Positions 15,397 to 24,946 of a stretch of 64,000 nt of DNA are shown one piece after another. Position 1 is the first letter of the stretch, and each line of letters starts with the position of its first letter. A program made the position numbers and the translations under genes. The notes under the pieces are model-generated. The model saw only the letters and a program-made list of their open reading frames with translations. It made no database searches and had not been told where the DNA came from. This stretch comes from Haloarchaeobius salinus (GTDB lineage Archaea; Halobacteriota; Halobacteria; Halobacteriales; Natrialbaceae), in assembly GCF_024464185.1 (NCBI RefSeq), contig NZ_JANHAU010000001.1:372001-436000 (forward strand). Reading direction: 5' to 3'.

Positions 15397-16656
15397 ATGA
15401 GTTCGCTCTCGCTCTCGGCCGAGACGCCCGCGGCTCCGACGGCCGCCGTCGACGGCGTCTGGCTCGAATGCATCGACTGTGGTGACGCCTACGCGCCGTT
15501 CGAGTCCGTCCGGTACACCTGCGACTGCGGGTCGCTGCTGGAGGTCCGGTACGACGACCTGCCCACCTGGGACGAGTTCTCCGGCCGCGGCGTCTGGCGC
15601 TACTCGGCCGCGCTCCCCTTCGAGGAGGGCGTCTCCCTCCCCGAGGGCGACACCCAGTTCCACCGCGTCCCCCGGCTGGAGGACGAGGTCGGCGTCGAGA
15701 GCCTCCGGGTGAAGCACGAGGGGATGAACCCGACCGGCTCGTTCAAGGACCGCGGGATGACCGTCGGCGTGCGGACCGCCGAGGAGCTGGGGGTCGGTCG
15801 CCTCGCCTGCGCCTCGACGGGCAACACCTCCGCCGCGCTCGCGGCCTACGGCGCACGCGCCGGGCTGGAGACGCTCGTCCTGCTGCCCGCGGGCAAGGTC
15901 GCCGCCGGGAAGGTCGCACAGGCCAGCCTCCACGGCGCGCGCATCCTCGAGGTGGACGGCAACTTCGACACCTGCCTCGACATCGTGCAGGACCTCGCGG
16001 AGCGGGGCGAGGCGTACCTGCTCAACTCGCTGAACCCCTTCAGACTCGAGGGACAGAAGACCATCGGGCTGGAGATCCTCGAGGCCCACCGCGAGGACTA
16101 CGGCGAGTACCCCGACCGCATCGTCCTGCCCGTCGGCAACGCCGGCAACACCGCGGCGCTGTACAAGTGCTTCCGCGAGCTCGTGCAGGCCGGCGCGATG
16201 GCCCGCGACGAGGTGCCGAAGCTGACCGGCGTGCAGGCCGCCGGCGCGGCCCCGATGGTCGAGGCCATCGAGGAGGGGAACGACGAGACGCGCCGCTGGG
16301 ACGAGGTCGAGACCGTCGCGACCGCCATCCGGATCGGCAACCCGGTCAACGCGCCGAAGGCCCTGCCCGGCATCCGCGAGACCGGCGGGACCGCCGTCGC
16401 CGTCGAGGACGACGCCATCACGCAGGCCCAGCGCGACCTCGCGGGCGAGGGCGTCGGCGTCGAACCCGCCTCCGCCGCGAGCCTCGCCGGGCTCCGCAAG
16501 CTCCGCGAGCGCGGCGACGTGAGCGACGACGAGCGCGTCGTCTGCCTCACCACCGGTCACCTGCTGAAGGACCCCGATGCGGCCGCCGCGGCCGGTGCCG
16601 CCCCCGAGCCAGTTCCGGGCGACACGGCGGGCGTGCTCGAACACCTCGGGCGCTGA
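15397..16656 (+). CDS. thrC: Threonine synthase
   Basis: This PLP enzyme converts O-phosphohomoserine to threonine. The 419-residue protein starts with a short zinc-ribbon-like segment (CIDCG ... CDCG, about residues 27-48) found in archaeal and some bacterial ThrC. The PLP lysine lies in PTGSFKDRGM (about residue 113), the cofactor loop is STGNTSAAL and the phosphate-binding turn is VGNAGNTAA (about residue 248). A CTTTTT run (15365-15370) about 28 nt upstream supports the ATG at 15397. The closest upstream gene is the winged-helix regulator, 68 bp away. Confidence 0.95.
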   Translation: MSSLSLSAETPAAPTAAVDGVWLECIDCGDAYAPFESVRYTCDCGSLLEVRYDDLPTWDEFSGRGVWRYSAALPFEEGVSLPEGDTQFHRVPRLEDEVGVESLRVKHEGMNPTGSFKDRGMTVGVRTAEELGVGRLACASTGNTSAALAAYGARAGLETLVLLPAGKVAAGKVAQASLHGARILEVDGNFDTCLDIVQDLAERGEAYLLNSLNPFRLEGQKTIGLEILEAHREDYGEYPDRIVLPVGNAGNTAALYKCFRELVQAGAMARDEVPKLTGVQAAGAAPMVEAIEEGNDETRRWDEVETVATAIRIGNPVNAPKALPGIRETGGTAVAVEDDAITQAQRDLAGEGVGVEPASAASLAGLRKLRERGDVSDDERVVCLTTGHLLKDPDAAAAAGAAPEPVPGDTAGVLEHLGR

Positions 16657-16744
16657 ACGCGACCACTTCCACCGGCCAGTCAGACGGCCGTCGTTCGGGA
16701 GTCTGCCGCCGATTTTTGTAGTGTGTCGCCGTAGCATACGGTCC

Positions 16745-17017
16745 GTGTCCCGAAACGCCCAACCCGACCTGACGACGACCCAGCTGGGGGAGGAACCGAG
16801 CGACGCAAGCGACGGCACCCGGACAGACCCCGCCGCGTTGCGTGCGAGCGTGGCGCTGCTCGAACGGGACCTCGCGGCTCGCGAGGCACAGGTGAGCGCG
16901 ATGCGGGAGCAGTACGAGACCGCGCTCGCGGCCCACGACGCCGACGAGGACCGCGAGCTCCGGACCGACGGCGGGTGGACGCTCGTCGGCCGGCTCAGGC
17001 ACGTCCTGTCGCTGTAG
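16745..17017 (+). CDS. Small coiled-coil protein, haloarchaeal hypothetical
   Basis: A GTG start gives 90 residues: an acidic disordered N-terminus, one clear coiled coil (PAALRASVALLERDLAAREAQVSAMREQYETALA, seen as heptads from about residue 33 to 66), then a conserved-looking WTLVGRLRHVL tail. The layout matches a family of small haloarchaeal coiled-coil proteins of unknown function. A TTTTTGTAG box (16714-16722) lies about 27 nt before the start. No partner is evident; the convergent giant exported protein gene ends 53 bp downstream. Confidence 0.6.
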   Translation: MSRNAQPDLTTTQLGEEPSDASDGTRTDPAALRASVALLERDLAAREAQVSAMREQYETALAAHDADEDRELRTDGGWTLVGRLRHVLSL

Positions 17018-17070
17018 CCTTCGAGCCGCAACGAACGGTGTCCCGTCCGGGGCCGTGGTTCCCGTCCCTC

Positions 17071-20000
17071 TCACTCCCGCCGCCACGTACCGAGTGCGAC
17101 GAACGCGAGCAGCGCGGCCGCCAGCCCGAGGGCGGGCAGGGCCGGGAGCCCGCTCCCACCGTCTGCGGGTGCCTCGTCGGTCGGTGCGGTCGTGTCCGCG
17201 ACGGTCGTCGGTGGCGTCGTCTGCACGGCGGTGGTCGGCGGCTGCGTGGTCGACTCCTGCTCGACGACCAGCGCCCCGACGGGCTCGCCGTCGACGACGA
17301 CCTCGTGGGTGCCGGCCTCCGACGGGGCGAGTTCGACCGTCAGCGTCGTCGCGGAGCGTGCGTCCACGTCGACCGTCCGGGTCGCGACGCGGTCGCCGTC
17401 GACCGTGATCGGCACGGTGACCGTCCCGGCGGCGTTCCCGATGTTCTCCACCGCGACCGAGAGCGTCACCGGTTCGCCGACGGTCGTCGTCCCGGTGTCG
17501 AGTTCGGCGCTCGACACCTCGAACACCGGTTCGGCGACGCCGATGGCGAACCGCGAGAGGCCGGGCGAGTCGGCCTCGAACCGGTAGTGGCTCTCCGTCT
17601 CGCCGACGACCGTCGTCGGGAGCTGGTTCCAGCGGGTCGTCTCGTCGCGGTAGAGCGCCAGCGAGTTGCTGTCGACGCCGCGGTCGTCGAGGTACCGCTT
17701 CGACACCTCGAAGGTGAAGCCGACGTCGTCGACGTCGTCGTCACTGATGGTGTGCTCGACGGTGACGTAGCCGACCGGCCGTGCGCCCGTCGACTCGACG
17801 AACCGGCGGTCGCCGTCGGCCAGGCGCTCCGGCTCGTGGACCGACCCCCTGTCGTCGATGGACGGGGCGGCCGCGGGTGGCAGCTCCACGGTGGTGACGT
17901 TCAGGGTGAAGTCGCCGTCGCGGGTGACGTTCATCCCGAGACCCGTCACGGAGACGTTGGGCTGCTCGGCACCGATTTCGGACTGCCCGTCGTCGTCGCC
18001 GTCGTCGACGAGTTCGATGCCGACGGTCTCGTTCGCCCTGGCGTTCCGGACGGTCACGTTCAGGCGGTCGTTCCCCCCGGTCGTGGTCGGCTCGTCGGTC
18101 TCGCCCCCGCCGTCGACGGTGACGATGGTGTCGCCGTCGTCGGCGGTGTCGTCCGTGTTGTCGTCCCCCTCGTCGACCGTCGCCCTGCCACCGCCACTCC
18201 TGCTCGCACGCTCGACGGTGACGTTCACGGTGGCGGTGTCCGTCGCACCGCCGCCGTCGGTGACGGTGAGCGTCGCGGTGTATGTCCCGGGCGCGCCGTA
18301 GGTGTGCTGGACCGTCTCGCCGGTCGCGTTCGTGCCGTCGCCGAACGCCCACTCGTGGCTGGCGACGTGGACGTTGTCGGTCGAGCCGGAGCCGTCGAAG
18401 CTCACGGCGGTCCCCTCCTCGACGGTCACGTTGGAGCCGGCCACCGCGGTCGGCGCGGTCGTGTCGACCGTAATGGCGGCGTCGGCCGCGGAGTAGTGGA
18501 TGCCGAAGTCGACGCGGACGCCACCGCCCTGAACGGCGGTGACCGTCGTGTTCCGGCTGACTCCGTTGAGCTCACCGGCGAGCTCGGTCGCGTTGACGCC
18601 CCAGTCGTCGAGGAGCGCCTGCGGGAGGTACGCCTCGAAGAAGCCGGTGTTGTTCGTCCCGTCCTCGGCGAAGTGCGGTCCCTTCACGTGGAGCCCGATC
18701 CGGTCGTTCGGCCCGGAGTCGTCGTACCGCGGACTGCCGAACTCCTGGGCGTCGGTGGTCATGATCGAGCCGTTGAGCCGCTCGCGGTGGGTCGTGGACA
18801 TCGTCGAGAGGTCGTCGACCGCGAACGTCCAGGCGGCGTCCTGTGACTCGTTGGCCCGGATGGTCCCCGGCCAGCTGCTCGGGCTGGAGCCGTCGGCCTC
18901 GAAGTAGGAGTCGACCGCGGCGGGGCTGCCCTCGATGACGACGGTCCACGTACCGTTGCCGTTGTTCGTCCGGGTCCACGTCGCGTCGTGCGCGCTCCCG
19001 ATGAGCACCCGCGGCGTGGTGTTCTGGACCGTGACCGTCGCCCGGATGACGGTCGTCTCGTCCGCTCCGAGGCCGGCGAGCTCGTAGTCCGGCCCGGTGT
19101 CGAAGTCGCCGAAGTCGGCGGTGGCGTTCTTCGCCTGCACCTGCAGCAGCCCGCCGGCGAACCACGAGTCGAGCGTGACGTTCGCCATGTCGGGCTCGGT
19201 ACCAGCGACGTGCTCGACTGACGAGGAGACGACGGCGGTGCCGACTGGCACGCTCGCGGACTGGCCCCTCGCGCCGTCGTTGCCGGCGGCGTCGGTCGCG
19301 CTGTAGACGGTCGCCCCGTAGTTGCCGTCGCTTCCGCCCTCGTACGTCGCGGTGTAGGTGTACGGCCCGCTGCCGCTCTCGGTGAAGTTGGCCAGGGAGA
19401 GGCTGGCGAACTCCGCGCCGTCGATGCCGACCAGCATCGTCCCGAGCTGCTCGTTCGACTGGAACGACACCGTCACGTTCTGGGCGTCGGGATTCGTCAC
19501 GGTGATGTTCGAGATGGTGGGTGCGACGGTGTCGACGGTGACGCTGGCGGACTCGCCGCCCGCGCCGTCGAGGCCGACGGAGTCGTTCGCGTGGTCGAGC
19601 GTCACCGTGTAGCTCCCGTCGCTGCCGCCGGCGTAGGTGGTGGTGTACTCGTAGGTACCGTCGCCGTTGTCGGTCTCGGTGAAGTCGCCCGTCGAGAGCG
19701 AGGCGGATTCGGTGCCGGAGACCGTCCCGTCGACCGTCACGAGCTGCTCGCTCGCGTCGAAGCTGACCTGCACGTCCGACCCGGACGGGTTCGACACCAG
19801 GTAGTCCGAGATGGTCGGCGCGGTCGTGTCCACGTCGACGCTGGCGGACTCGCCGCCCGCGCCGTCGTTGCCGCTGGTGTCCTCGGCGGTGTCGAGTCCG
19901 ACGGTGTACTCGCCGTCGCTGCTGCCCGCGTACGTCGCGGTGTAGGTGTAGCTGCCGCCGTTGTCCGTCTCGGTGAAGTCGCCGAGGGTGAGCGTGGCGG

Positions 20001-21864
20001 ACTCCGCGCCGGAGACGGTGGCTTCGACGGTCCCGAGCTGTTCGCTTGCGTTGAACGAGACGGTCACGTCCTGTCCGGCGGGGTTCGAGACCGTGTACCC
20101 GGAGACCGTCGGCGCGGTCGTGTCGACGGTGACGCTGTCCGATTCGCCGTCGCCGCCGTCCTTCGCGTCCGAGTCCTCGGCGGTGTCGACGGTCGCGGTG
20201 TACGTGCCGTCGCTGCCGCCCGCGTACGTCGCGGTGTACGTGTAGCTCCCCACACTCCCGGTCTCAGTGAAGTCGCTCCCGGTCAGCGTCGCACTCCCCG
20301 CGCCCGAGATGGACACCGAGATGTTCACCAGCTGGCTGTCCGAGTCGAACGCGACCTGTACGTCCTGTCCCGACGGGTTCGTGACGGCCACGTTCGTGAT
20401 GGCCGGTGCGGGCTGTTCGAGCGCGTAGAAGTGGCTTCCGGAGCCGTAGTAGAGGAAGCCGTTCCAGGCGAGCACCGTCGGGTAGGTGTACCCCGTCGGC
20501 GAGTCGTACTGCCAGAGCTCGGTGCCGTCGGTCGCGTCGAACGCGTGAACGGTCTGGTTGCCGAAGTCCGAGATGTACAGGACGTCACCCGCGACGACCG
20601 GCGCGCCACGGAAGTCGGAGCCGGTGACGTTCCAGATCCGCTGTCCGGTCGTCGCGTCCAGCGCGACGAGGTCGCCGCCGCGGCTGCCCGCGTAGACGAC
20701 GCCGTCGGCGTACACCTGACCGGCATCCACGTCGCCGCTCACGTTGTAGTGCCAGCGTTCGGTTCCGTCGGTGGCGTTCAGCGCGTGGACGGCACCGACG
20801 CCCGACGTCTCACCCATCGTACTGTCGCTCCCGATGTACACCGTGTCCTGGGCGACCGTCGGGTCGGACTGGCTCTCGTCGCGGAGGGTGTACCGCCAGC
20901 GTACCTGCCCGGTCTCCGCGTCCAGCGCGGTGACGTTGGCGTCGTAGGCACCGACGTAGACGACGCCGTCGACGACCGCGGGGTTCGACTCGACGAGGAC
21001 GGGCTGGTACATGGTGTAGTACCACAGCTCCTCGCCGGTCGTCGCGTTCACCGCCGTCACGTTGCCGTCGTTGCTCCCGAAGTAGACGACACCATCGACG
21101 ACCGCCGGCGCGGACCGGACGTTCGTCTGCGTCGAGTAGTTCCACAGCTCATCGCCGGTGTCGGCGTCGATGGCGTGGAGCTTGTAGTCGTTGCTGCCGA
21201 GGTAGAGAACGCCATTCGCGTAGGCGGGCGTCGTCCACGTCGAGCCCGAGCCACCTCCGGGCGTGGCGTTCCAGTGCTCCTCGCCGGTCTCGGGGTCGAG
21301 TGCGTACAGCTTCCCGCCGTCGTGGAACGCCGTGTAGAGCGTCCCGTCCACGATGGTCGGCTGCATCACATGGGGCGTGCCGTCCGAGACGCTCCACGCT
21401 TCCACGGGTTCGCTGGTCGGGCCGTACTGGTCCGGGTAGTGCCCGAGGTTCTCCGGGCCGCCGTGGTACGTCGGGTTCGCCGCCCGCACCGTCACCGTCT
21501 CGGTCGCGCTCGCGCCCCCGCCCGCGACGGTGACCGTCCGGTCGCCGGTCTCCCAGAGCGTCTCGGTGACGGTCACCGTCCGGGTGACGCCGGCACCGAT
21601 GGTACCGTTCGTCCACTGCTCGACCGTGCCGTCGACGGAGACGGAGACGTTGTAGACGCCCACACTGTCGCCGGTGTTGCTGACGACGACGCTCGCGTTC
21701 ACCGCGCTACCCGCGTCGAGTGTCGTCGGTGTGACGGACGCACTGCCGTAGGAGACCGACGGCGGTGTCGCGGCTGTCCCCGTACCGGCTCCTGCGCCGA
21801 CGGAGCCGAGGACGAGGAGGCAGAGGAACAGCGTCGAGAGCCGTCTGCGGGCCCCGGTCGGCAC
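17071..21864 (-). CDS. Giant secreted beta-propeller/Ig-like surface protein with C-terminal membrane anchor
   Basis: This 1597-residue protein is probably displayed on the cell surface. In order: Sec signal peptide (about 1-32); CARDB-like beta domain (33-128); PQQ-type beta-propeller with repeated ALD..TGE..W blades (about 130-482); four Ig-like repeats of 96-97 residues (489-875); an unnamed domain; a PKD domain (EWAFGDGT, about 1150-1215); an acidic linker; a PGF-pre-PGF-like domain; a second CARDB domain (about 1445-1525); a Thr/Pro-rich stalk; and one C-terminal membrane helix followed by WRRE. No PGF triplet is seen, so archaeosortase processing is uncertain. Many NxT/NxS sites suggest N-glycosylation. 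The start is a GTG at 21864. Confidence 0.88.
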   Translation of the reverse strand: MPTGARRRLSTLFLCLLVLGSVGAGAGTGTAATPPSVSYGSASVTPTTLDAGSAVNASVVVSNTGDSVGVYNVSVSVDGTVEQWTNGTIGAGVTRTVTVTETLWETGDRTVTVAGGGASATETVTVRAANPTYHGGPENLGHYPDQYGPTSEPVEAWSVSDGTPHVMQPTIVDGTLYTAFHDGGKLYALDPETGEEHWNATPGGGSGSTWTTPAYANGVLYLGSNDYKLHAIDADTGDELWNYSTQTNVRSAPAVVDGVVYFGSNDGNVTAVNATTGEELWYYTMYQPVLVESNPAVVDGVVYVGAYDANVTALDAETGQVRWRYTLRDESQSDPTVAQDTVYIGSDSTMGETSGVGAVHALNATDGTERWHYNVSGDVDAGQVYADGVVYAGSRGGDLVALDATTGQRIWNVTGSDFRGAPVVAGDVLYISDFGNQTVHAFDATDGTELWQYDSPTGYTYPTVLAWNGFLYYGSGSHFYALEQPAPAITNVAVTNPSGQDVQVAFDSDSQLVNISVSISGAGSATLTGSDFTETGSVGSYTYTATYAGGSDGTYTATVDTAEDSDAKDGGDGESDSVTVDTTAPTVSGYTVSNPAGQDVTVSFNASEQLGTVEATVSGAESATLTLGDFTETDNGGSYTYTATYAGSSDGEYTVGLDTAEDTSGNDGAGGESASVDVDTTAPTISDYLVSNPSGSDVQVSFDASEQLVTVDGTVSGTESASLSTGDFTETDNGDGTYEYTTTYAGGSDGSYTVTLDHANDSVGLDGAGGESASVTVDTVAPTISNITVTNPDAQNVTVSFQSNEQLGTMLVGIDGAEFASLSLANFTESGSGPYTYTATYEGGSDGNYGATVYSATDAAGNDGARGQSASVPVGTAVVSSSVEHVAGTEPDMANVTLDSWFAGGLLQVQAKNATADFGDFDTGPDYELAGLGADETTVIRATVTVQNTTPRVLIGSAHDATWTRTNNGNGTWTVVIEGSPAAVDSYFEADGSSPSSWPGTIRANESQDAAWTFAVDDLSTMSTTHRERLNGSIMTTDAQEFGSPRYDDSGPNDRIGLHVKGPHFAEDGTNNTGFFEAYLPQALLDDWGVNATELAGELNGVSRNTTVTAVQGGGVRVDFGIHYSAADAAITVDTTAPTAVAGSNVTVEEGTAVSFDGSGSTDNVHVASHEWAFGDGTNATGETVQHTYGAPGTYTATLTVTDGGGATDTATVNVTVERASRSGGGRATVDEGDDNTDDTADDGDTIVTVDGGGETDEPTTTGGNDRLNVTVRNARANETVGIELVDDGDDDGQSEIGAEQPNVSVTGLGMNVTRDGDFTLNVTTVELPPAAAPSIDDRGSVHEPERLADGDRRFVESTGARPVGYVTVEHTISDDDVDDVGFTFEVSKRYLDDRGVDSNSLALYRDETTRWNQLPTTVVGETESHYRFEADSPGLSRFAIGVAEPVFEVSSAELDTGTTTVGEPVTLSVAVENIGNAAGTVTVPITVDGDRVATRTVDVDARSATTLTVELAPSEAGTHEVVVDGEPVGALVVEQESTTQPPTTAVQTTPPTTVADTTAPTDEAPADGGSGLPALPALGLAAALLAFVALGTWRRE

Positions 21865-22048
21865 GTCACGGCCTCCGTGTGGTCGCCGGAGTGGTGTTAC
21901 GGGTCGGGTCGTCGTCGTCGCCGTCGGACGGCAGCGTCGCCACTACCGGGATGTCTGAGAGAGCCATGTCTGCTCGCCTTATAGCAACCCTGACAGTCCA
22001 TGGTGGGTTAACCGTAACGGCCGCCTGTGTGGTCGGACCCCTGACGGA

Positions 22049-23632
22049 TCAGTCGTCGTCGAGGACGATCTGGCGCACCTCGATGATGCGCCCGTCGGCG
22101 AGCAGCTTCTCCATGGCTTCCTCGGGCACCTCGCCGTCGACGTTGTAGACGGTCAGCGCCTCGCCGCCGATGGTCTCGCGGGCGTTGAACATCCCGGCGA
22201 TGTTCACGCCGTAGTCGCCCATGACGCTCCCGATGAGGCCGATGACGCCGGGCTCGTCGGCGTTGCGTGCCACGACCATGCGCCCGTGCGGGATGGCGTC
22301 GACGCGGTAGCCGTCGACGCGGACGATGCGCGGGTCGTCGCCCGCGAACAGGGTGCCACAGACCGAGACCTCGCGGTCGCCGTCGGCGACCTTCACGGTG
22401 ACGAGGCTCTGGAAGTCCTCGGCCGAACGGGTCTTCGACTCGGTGACGTCGACGCCGCGCTCCTCGGCGATCCGGGGGGCGTTGACGGCGTTGACCTGCC
22501 ACTCCAGCGGTTCGAAGACGCCCTTGAGCGCGCTGGCGGTGACGAAGTCGACGTCCTCCTCGGCGATCTCGCCCTGGTAGACGACCTCGACGTTCGAGAT
22601 GCGGTCGTCGAGCAGCTGTGCGGCGACCTTGCCGGCGGTCTCGGCGAGTTCGACGTAGGGCTGGACGCGCGGGAACGCCGTCTCGTCGATGGAGGGCGCG
22701 TTCAGCGCGTTCATCACGGGTTCGCCGGCGAACGCGGCGACGACCTGCTCGGCCGTCGAGGTCGCGACGTTCTCCTGTGCGGCCTCCGTGCTCGCCCCGA
22801 GGTGGGGCGTGACGACCACGTCCTCGACGGCGAGCAGCGGGTTGTCCTGGCTCACGGGCTCCTCGGCGAACACGTCGACGGCCGCGCCGGCGAGCACGCC
22901 GTCCTCGACCGCCTCGGCCAGCGCCGTCTCGTCGACGACGCCGCCGCGGGCGCAGTTGACGACGTAGCCGCCCTCGAGTTGGGCGAGCTCGCGCTCGCCG
23001 ATCATGCCCGCCGTCTCGTCGGTCAGCGGGACGTGGACCGTGAGGAAGTCGGCGCGGTCGAGACAGCCGTCGAGGTCGACGAGCTCGGCCCCGAGCTGGT
23101 CGGCGCGCTCCTCGGAGATGTACGGGTCGAACGCGACGATGTCCATGCCGAGCGAGGCGCACTTCTTGGCGACCTCCTGGCCGACGCGGCCGAGGCCGAC
23201 GACGCCGAGTGTCTTGCCGTTGACCTCGGTGCCGAGGTAGTCGCCCTTCGCCCAGTCGCCGCCCTTCAGCCGGATGTGCGCCTGCGGGATGGAGCGCGCC
23301 GTGGCGAACGCCATCGCGACCGTGTGCTCGGCGGCCGCGCGGACGTTGCCCTCGGGTGCGTTCGCGACGATGACGCCGTGGTCGGTCGCGGCGTCGATGT
23401 CGATGTTGTCGACGCCGATGCCGGCCCGCCCGACGATGACGAGCTCGGGGGCCGCCTCGAAGACGGCCTCGGTGACCTCCGTTCCGGAGCGGACGACGAG
23501 TGCGTTCGCATCACTCACTGCCTCCAGCAGGTCGTCGCCGGAGACCTCGTACGCCGTCTCGACCTCGTGCCCCGCGTCGCGGAGCACGTCCAGACCCGCG
23601 TCCGCGATGGGGTCCGTTACGAGAACCTTCAT
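22049..23632 (-). CDS. serA: D-3-phosphoglycerate dehydrogenase
   Basis: The enzyme oxidises 3-phosphoglycerate with NAD in the first step of serine synthesis. The 527-residue protein is the long type: substrate/NAD domains with VVGRAGIGVDNID (about residue 70) and VGLGRVGQEVAKKC (about 145-158), the catalytic H in VVTPHLGASTEAAQ (about 280), a middle allosteric-substrate domain and a C-terminal ACT domain (RNADEPGVIGLIGSVMG, about 455-471) that probably senses serine. The ATG at 23632 begins MKVLVTDP as in the family; an upstream reading is discarded. Confidence 0.96.
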   Translation of the reverse strand: MKVLVTDPIADAGLDVLRDAGHEVETAYEVSGDDLLEAVSDANALVVRSGTEVTEAVFEAAPELVIVGRAGIGVDNIDIDAATDHGVIVANAPEGNVRAAAEHTVAMAFATARSIPQAHIRLKGGDWAKGDYLGTEVNGKTLGVVGLGRVGQEVAKKCASLGMDIVAFDPYISEERADQLGAELVDLDGCLDRADFLTVHVPLTDETAGMIGERELAQLEGGYVVNCARGGVVDETALAEAVEDGVLAGAAVDVFAEEPVSQDNPLLAVEDVVVTPHLGASTEAAQENVATSTAEQVVAAFAGEPVMNALNAPSIDETAFPRVQPYVELAETAGKVAAQLLDDRISNVEVVYQGEIAEEDVDFVTASALKGVFEPLEWQVNAVNAPRIAEERGVDVTESKTRSAEDFQSLVTVKVADGDREVSVCGTLFAGDDPRIVRVDGYRVDAIPHGRMVVARNADEPGVIGLIGSVMGDYGVNIAGMFNARETIGGEALTVYNVDGEVPEEAMEKLLADGRIIEVRQIVLDDD

Positions 23633-23803
23633 GGCGGACGGAACCACTTCGGCGGGGTTAACGTTTCCCCTAGCGGCCCGCGTTGCGTGGCTGTGCGGGA
23701 TGTTCGCGCGGGGCACGGGCGTCCTAGCCGACCGGCGGTCGGGTAAGCCGATGCTACCTGTGGTGGTTGGCCGTCCATGGTCGGGACGACGAGAAGCGTC
23801 GGC

Positions 23804-24097
23804 CTACCCGAGCCGCAGCAACTGCGCGTGCAGCGTGTCCTCGATGGCCAGCACGTTCGCCTCCTCGACGATGCCGGCGTCGATGGCCACCGTCACGGCG
23901 CGCTCGCCGACGATGTTGGCGACGCTGGCCCGGCGCAGGCTGTCGACGACGGCGTCCTCGTCGACCTCGTCGCCCGCGTAGAACTCCTCGGTCACCGTCA
24001 GCGAGAGGTCGCCGTCCTCGAACGTCTCGCCGAGCACGTCCGGGTCGCAGACGGAGACGAGCAGTCCCTCCTCGGTTCGTCGCTCGTTGAGTATCAT
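23804..24097 (-). CDS. DUF424 family protein
   Basis: This 97-residue protein has the features of the archaeal DUF424 family: ILNERRTEEGLLVSVCDPD at the N-terminus, FYAGDEVDED in the middle and NIVGERAVTVAIDAGIVEEANVL near the end. Function is unknown. Its ATG overlaps the stop of the upstream TPR gene by four bases (ATGA), so the two are translated together. Confidence 0.85.
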   Translation of the reverse strand: MILNERRTEEGLLVSVCDPDVLGETFEDGDLSLTVTEEFYAGDEVDEDAVVDSLRRASVANIVGERAVTVAIDAGIVEEANVLAIEDTLHAQLLRLG

Positions 24098-24825
24098 CCG
24101 TCGACGAGTTCCTGCTCCTGCTGCCGCCGGATGGCCTCGGCCTCCTCGGCGACCTCCTCGGCCTCCTGGTGTCTGTCCAGCTCCTCCAGCGCGCGCGCCT
24201 TCTCCTCGAGTACGTCGGCGTTACGCATGCCGAGGCGGATGGCGTTGTCGAGCGCGTTCAGCGCGTCCTCGGCGAGCCCGCGCTCGAGCAGGAAGAACCC
24301 GCGGTTGTACCACGCCTGGGCGAACCGCGAGTCGAGCTCGACGGCCCGCTCGGCGTGTTCGAGCGCCATCGAGACGTCGCCGGACTCCCAGAGCGCGTAG
24401 GCGAGGTTCGTCTCGGCGGAGGCGGCGTGCTCGGAGTCGTCGTCGATGTGCAGCGCCTCGCGGTACGCGCCGATGGCGGCGTCCCACTCCTCCATCTCGG
24501 CGTGGGCGACGCCCTTGTTCACCCAGCCCTCCTGTGCGACGAGCTCGTCGTCGGCGAAACGGGCGGCACGCTCGAACGCGTCGGCGGCCTGCTCGTGGCG
24601 GTTGATGCCCATGTAGTTCAGGCCGATGTCGATGAGCGCGTCGGCGTCGACGTTGCCGCTGTCGAGGTTCTCCCGGTCGAGCATGTCGGTGACGACGCGG
24701 GAGTCGACGGGGTCGACCTTGCTCGGGTCGACGCCCAGCTCTGGGGGGTCGAGGTCGAAGCCCTCGTACGGGTCGGAGAAGCCCTGACCCTCGGAGAACT
24801 CGTGCTTTCGCTCCTCGTCGGTCAT
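24094..24825 (-). CDS. TPR-repeat protein
   Basis: This 243-residue protein opens with an acidic, Pro/Asp-rich segment (FDLDPPELGVDPSKVDPVDSR) and then has four to five tetratricopeptide repeats from about residue 55 to 225, such as NLAYALWESGDVSMALEHAERAVELD and AWYNRGFFLLERGLAEDALNALDNAI (as repeat units). TPR arrays mediate protein contacts; no enzyme domain is present. The C-terminal helix is highly charged (EEAEEVAEEAEAIRRQQEQE). The ATG at 24825 is chosen because conservation-like acidic sequence starts there. It forms an operon with the DUF424 gene. Confidence 0.82.
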   Translation of the reverse strand: MTDEERKHEFSEGQGFSDPYEGFDLDPPELGVDPSKVDPVDSRVVTDMLDRENLDSGNVDADALIDIGLNYMGINRHEQAADAFERAARFADDELVAQEGWVNKGVAHAEMEEWDAAIGAYREALHIDDDSEHAASAETNLAYALWESGDVSMALEHAERAVELDSRFAQAWYNRGFFLLERGLAEDALNALDNAIRLGMRNADVLEEKARALEELDRHQEAEEVAEEAEAIRRQQEQELVDG

Positions 24826-24946
24826 ACACCGCGGTTGGCGGTCCGGACGGGTAAGGGTTGCGACGTGCAGACCGGGGCTGAACCCGCCTTCTGCTTGCGA
24901 TTGAACGGAAGATAGTTTCAAGTCGCAGTCGGGCATCTGGTGGGCC

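Noticed and set aside
19530-20410. Regular DNA repeats of about 290 bp, considered as a tandem repeat array or CRISPR-like structure
   Set aside because: The period equals a 96-97-residue protein module in frame within the surface-protein gene, so it is coding repetition.
21570-21660. Archaeosortase (PGF-CTERM) processing of the giant surface protein
   Set aside because: The C-terminal helix (encoded near 17071-17150) has no PGF triplet, so only membrane anchoring is claimed.
21866-21967. 33-codon frame just before the surface-protein gene as a leader peptide
   Set aside because: The TATA-like box (about 21976-21984) would start transcription inside this frame, and the peptide has no special composition.
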